Part shown: positions 62,524 to 64,000 of the stretch, piece after piece
How the letters are laid out: each line of letters opens with the position of its first letter
Numbering within the stretch: the first letter of the stretch is position 1
From: Paraburkholderia diazotrophica
Lineage (GTDB): Bacteria; Pseudomonadota; Gammaproteobacteria; Burkholderiales; Burkholderiaceae
NCBI RefSeq assembly: GCF_900108945.1
Contig: NZ_FNYE01000027.1
Coordinates: 1 to 64,000 of the forward strand
Direction of reading: 5' to 3'
Length of the DNA: 64,000 nucleotides
Notes under the pieces: model-generated
Told to the model about the DNA's origin: nothing
Databases searched by the model: none
What the model saw: only the letters and a program-made list of their open reading frames with translations
Made by a program: the position numbers and the translations under genes

Positions 62524-63714
62524 CTAGCGCTTCGCGGAAACAAGGACGCGCCGCTCGGAACACAGAAGCCGGTCGGCCAGTTCCATCAGATTGGCGGCGA
62601 ACAGCGAAGGACTCCATTTGTCGACGGACTGTCGCGCCCGCTTCGACATCGCGTCCCGTAGCGCATCGTTCAGCGCCAGCATCTGCATTTTCTCCGCGAG
62701 CGCATCGGCGTTGCCCGGCTCGACCACGAACCCGTTCACGCTGTCTTTCACGAGTTCGTCCGCTGCGCCGCATGTCTGCGTGACGATCGCCGTCTTCGAC
62801 GCGGCGAATGCCTCGTTGACGCACAGCCCCCATTGATCGAACTCGCTGCCGAGCACCATGAAGTCGCACAACGCATACACGGCAGGCATCTGCGCGTTCG
62901 GAACGGGATCGAGAAAACGGACGTTCTCGTCGAGCTGCATGCTCGACACGCGTCCCTCGATCGCGCGCATATCGGGCCCATGTCCGACCAGCACGAGCGA
63001 GATGCCTTTATCCGCGAGTCCCGTGCGCGCGTACGCATCGACGACGACATCGACGTTCTTGCGCGGCACGAAGCGGCTCACGCACAGCACGTAGCGCCTG
63101 GGCAGCGCGTAACGGCGGCGCGTTTCGGATTCGGAAGCGCGCGCGTTATCAGCGAGCCGCGCGAAGCGCTCGACGTCGATCACATCGAAGCCCACACGCG
63201 AGCGTTCGAGCGGAATGCCGAGCGTCTGCGCATAAGCGCGATGTCTTTCTCCCGCGACGAGCGCGCCGTCGAAGCGGCACACGAGCGCCCGCTTGAGGCG
63301 TTCCTTGAAGCGGTGCCTCACGCCGTCATCGAGCTTCGAGTCCGACATGTAGATGATGCGGAACGTGCCCGCTGTCCGTCGGATCAGATAGAGCCACAGC
63401 GAGTAAGGCGTGTGATAGCCGAGCGTGACGACGACATCGGGCCGCAGCGTTCTCGCGATGCCGGCGAGCTTGTACGCGACGCTGGCCCAGCGTCCGCCCG
63501 CATCGGTGACGTCGGGTTCGAGGGTGACGGCGCGCGCGGGCTCTTTGCCGAAGAAGGCGTCGCGGGTCAATTGAGGGAAAGCGTAGACGCCCGAGCGCCC
63601 AAAGATCTCGACGAGGAAAATCTCGTCGCCTCGCCGTTCGACGAGTTTCTTCAGCGCTTCGTATCGTGGCACGTGGTAATCACCCAGATGCCCGATTACA
63701 AACATCATACGCAT
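62524..63714 (-). CDS. GT4-family glycosyltransferase
   Basis: The 396-residue protein starts at 63714 (MRMMFVIGHLGDYHVPRYEA; GGAGG 6 bases upstream). It has two Rossmann-like halves. The N-terminal half includes VVVTLGYHTPYSLWLYLI; the C-terminal GT4 domain includes YVLCVSRFVPRKNVDVVVDA and LCVNEAFAASKTAIVTQTCG with the E-x7-E motif of retaining GTs. It would transfer a nucleotide-sugar to an envelope or exopolysaccharide acceptor. No other polysaccharide gene is in the window. Confidence 0.9.
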   Translation of the reverse strand: MRMMFVIGHLGDYHVPRYEALKKLVERRGDEIFLVEIFGRSGVYAFPQLTRDAFFGKEPARAVTLEPDVTDAGGRWASVAYKLAGIARTLRPDVVVTLGYHTPYSLWLYLIRRTAGTFRIIYMSDSKLDDGVRHRFKERLKRALVCRFDGALVAGERHRAYAQTLGIPLERSRVGFDVIDVERFARLADNARASESETRRRYALPRRYVLCVSRFVPRKNVDVVVDAYARTGLADKGISLVLVGHGPDMRAIEGRVSSMQLDENVRFLDPVPNAQMPAVYALCDFMVLGSEFDQWGLCVNEAFAASKTAIVTQTCGAADELVKDSVNGFVVEPGNADALAEKMQMLALNDALRDAMSKRARQSVDKWSPSLFAANLMELADRLLCSERRVLVSAKR

Positions 63715-64000
63715 GCACACCCTCCAGACCGATGTTGACGATGAACGCCAGACGATTGCTCGAACGGATGCTTTCGGCTGACCTTAACTCAACAGGCGGG
63801 GCATGCATGTGTCGATCTGGCACCACGTCCGAAAACAGCGATGAATTGGCAAAAGAAACATAGGTATGACGATCGGCACCTTACGGGCCGTATACGGGCC
63901 GAATACGGTCGTCATACCCTGCCGGACGGACAGGATTCGATCGACGCGTCATGTGACAAATGCAAGTGACAAATACAAGTAGCGGAATTCGCTGCGTGCT
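63715..64000. other. Right-edge intergenic region
   Basis: Upstream of the glycosyltransferase gene; contains a short imperfect repeat of GGGCCG-AATAC/GTATAC around 63890-63912. No gene is complete here. Confidence 0.4.

Overview
The window looks like a piece of a Burkholderia/Paraburkholderia/Caballeronia-type genome, probably a secondary replicon. The DNA is GC-rich with strong third-position GC. It carries a betaproteobacterial DUF1840 protein, a polyhydroxybutyrate (PHB) reductase and phasin, a homoprotocatechuate (hpa) meta-cleavage operon, many LysR/MFS catabolic modules and an accessory type III secretion system (T3SS). I see no rRNA, tRNA, CRISPR array, phage or insertion sequence. 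The genus is inferred from gene content only.

Layout. 1-707: 5' part of a branched-chain-amino-acid-type ABC binding protein that runs off the left edge. 1.2-17.1 kb: T3SS core. sctQ-sctR-lytic transglycosylase lie on the + strand and converge on a tightly overlapping minus-strand operon sctV-S-C-D-(small protein)-I-J-K-L-N-O-T-U. Two LuxR-type solo regulators follow (17.4-19.5 kb). No translocon, gatekeeper, needle-length regulator, chaperone or effector gene is recognisable, and SctU lacks the NPTH autocleavage motif. 19.5-24.7 kb: a surE nucleotidase, an AT-richer noncoding stretch with a candidate small RNA, a YncE-like lipoprotein, a secreted phosphodiesterase/phosphatase and an unlisted 52-residue membrane protein. 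25-28.9 kb: PHB and stress genes (acetoacetyl-CoA reductase, phasin, two universal stress proteins, DUF1840).

29-36.2 kb: tartrate dehydrogenase with a LysR regulator and an MFS carrier, then GNAT, alpha/beta-hydrolase, cupin and a MarR-GNAT fusion preceded by an exceptionally clear promoter/double operator. 36.2-42.9 kb: hpaG1-G2-E-D-F-H-I plus a trailing HAD gene, taking homoprotocatechuate to pyruvate and succinate semialdehyde. A palindrome overlaps the -10 of its promoter. 43.2-45.9 kb: divergent glcG-like gene and malate synthase G (glcB), with a GntR-type palindrome upstream and a strong bidirectional terminator downstream.

46-50.7 kb: MFS carrier, CoA-transferase and HMG-CoA-lyase-family gene with a divergent LysR, a self-contained hydroxy-dicarboxylate catabolic unit. 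50.7-56.7 kb: DHA2 efflux pump with divergent LysR, a HAD phosphatase, a DinB-like protein overlapping an alpha/beta-hydrolase, and a GNAT gene broken by one in-frame stop codon. 56.8-62.5 kb: ABC binding protein, D-amino-acid-dehydrogenase-like oxidase and amino-acid permease, divergent from a MocR regulator with direct-repeat operators. 62.5-63.7 kb: GT4 glycosyltransferase.
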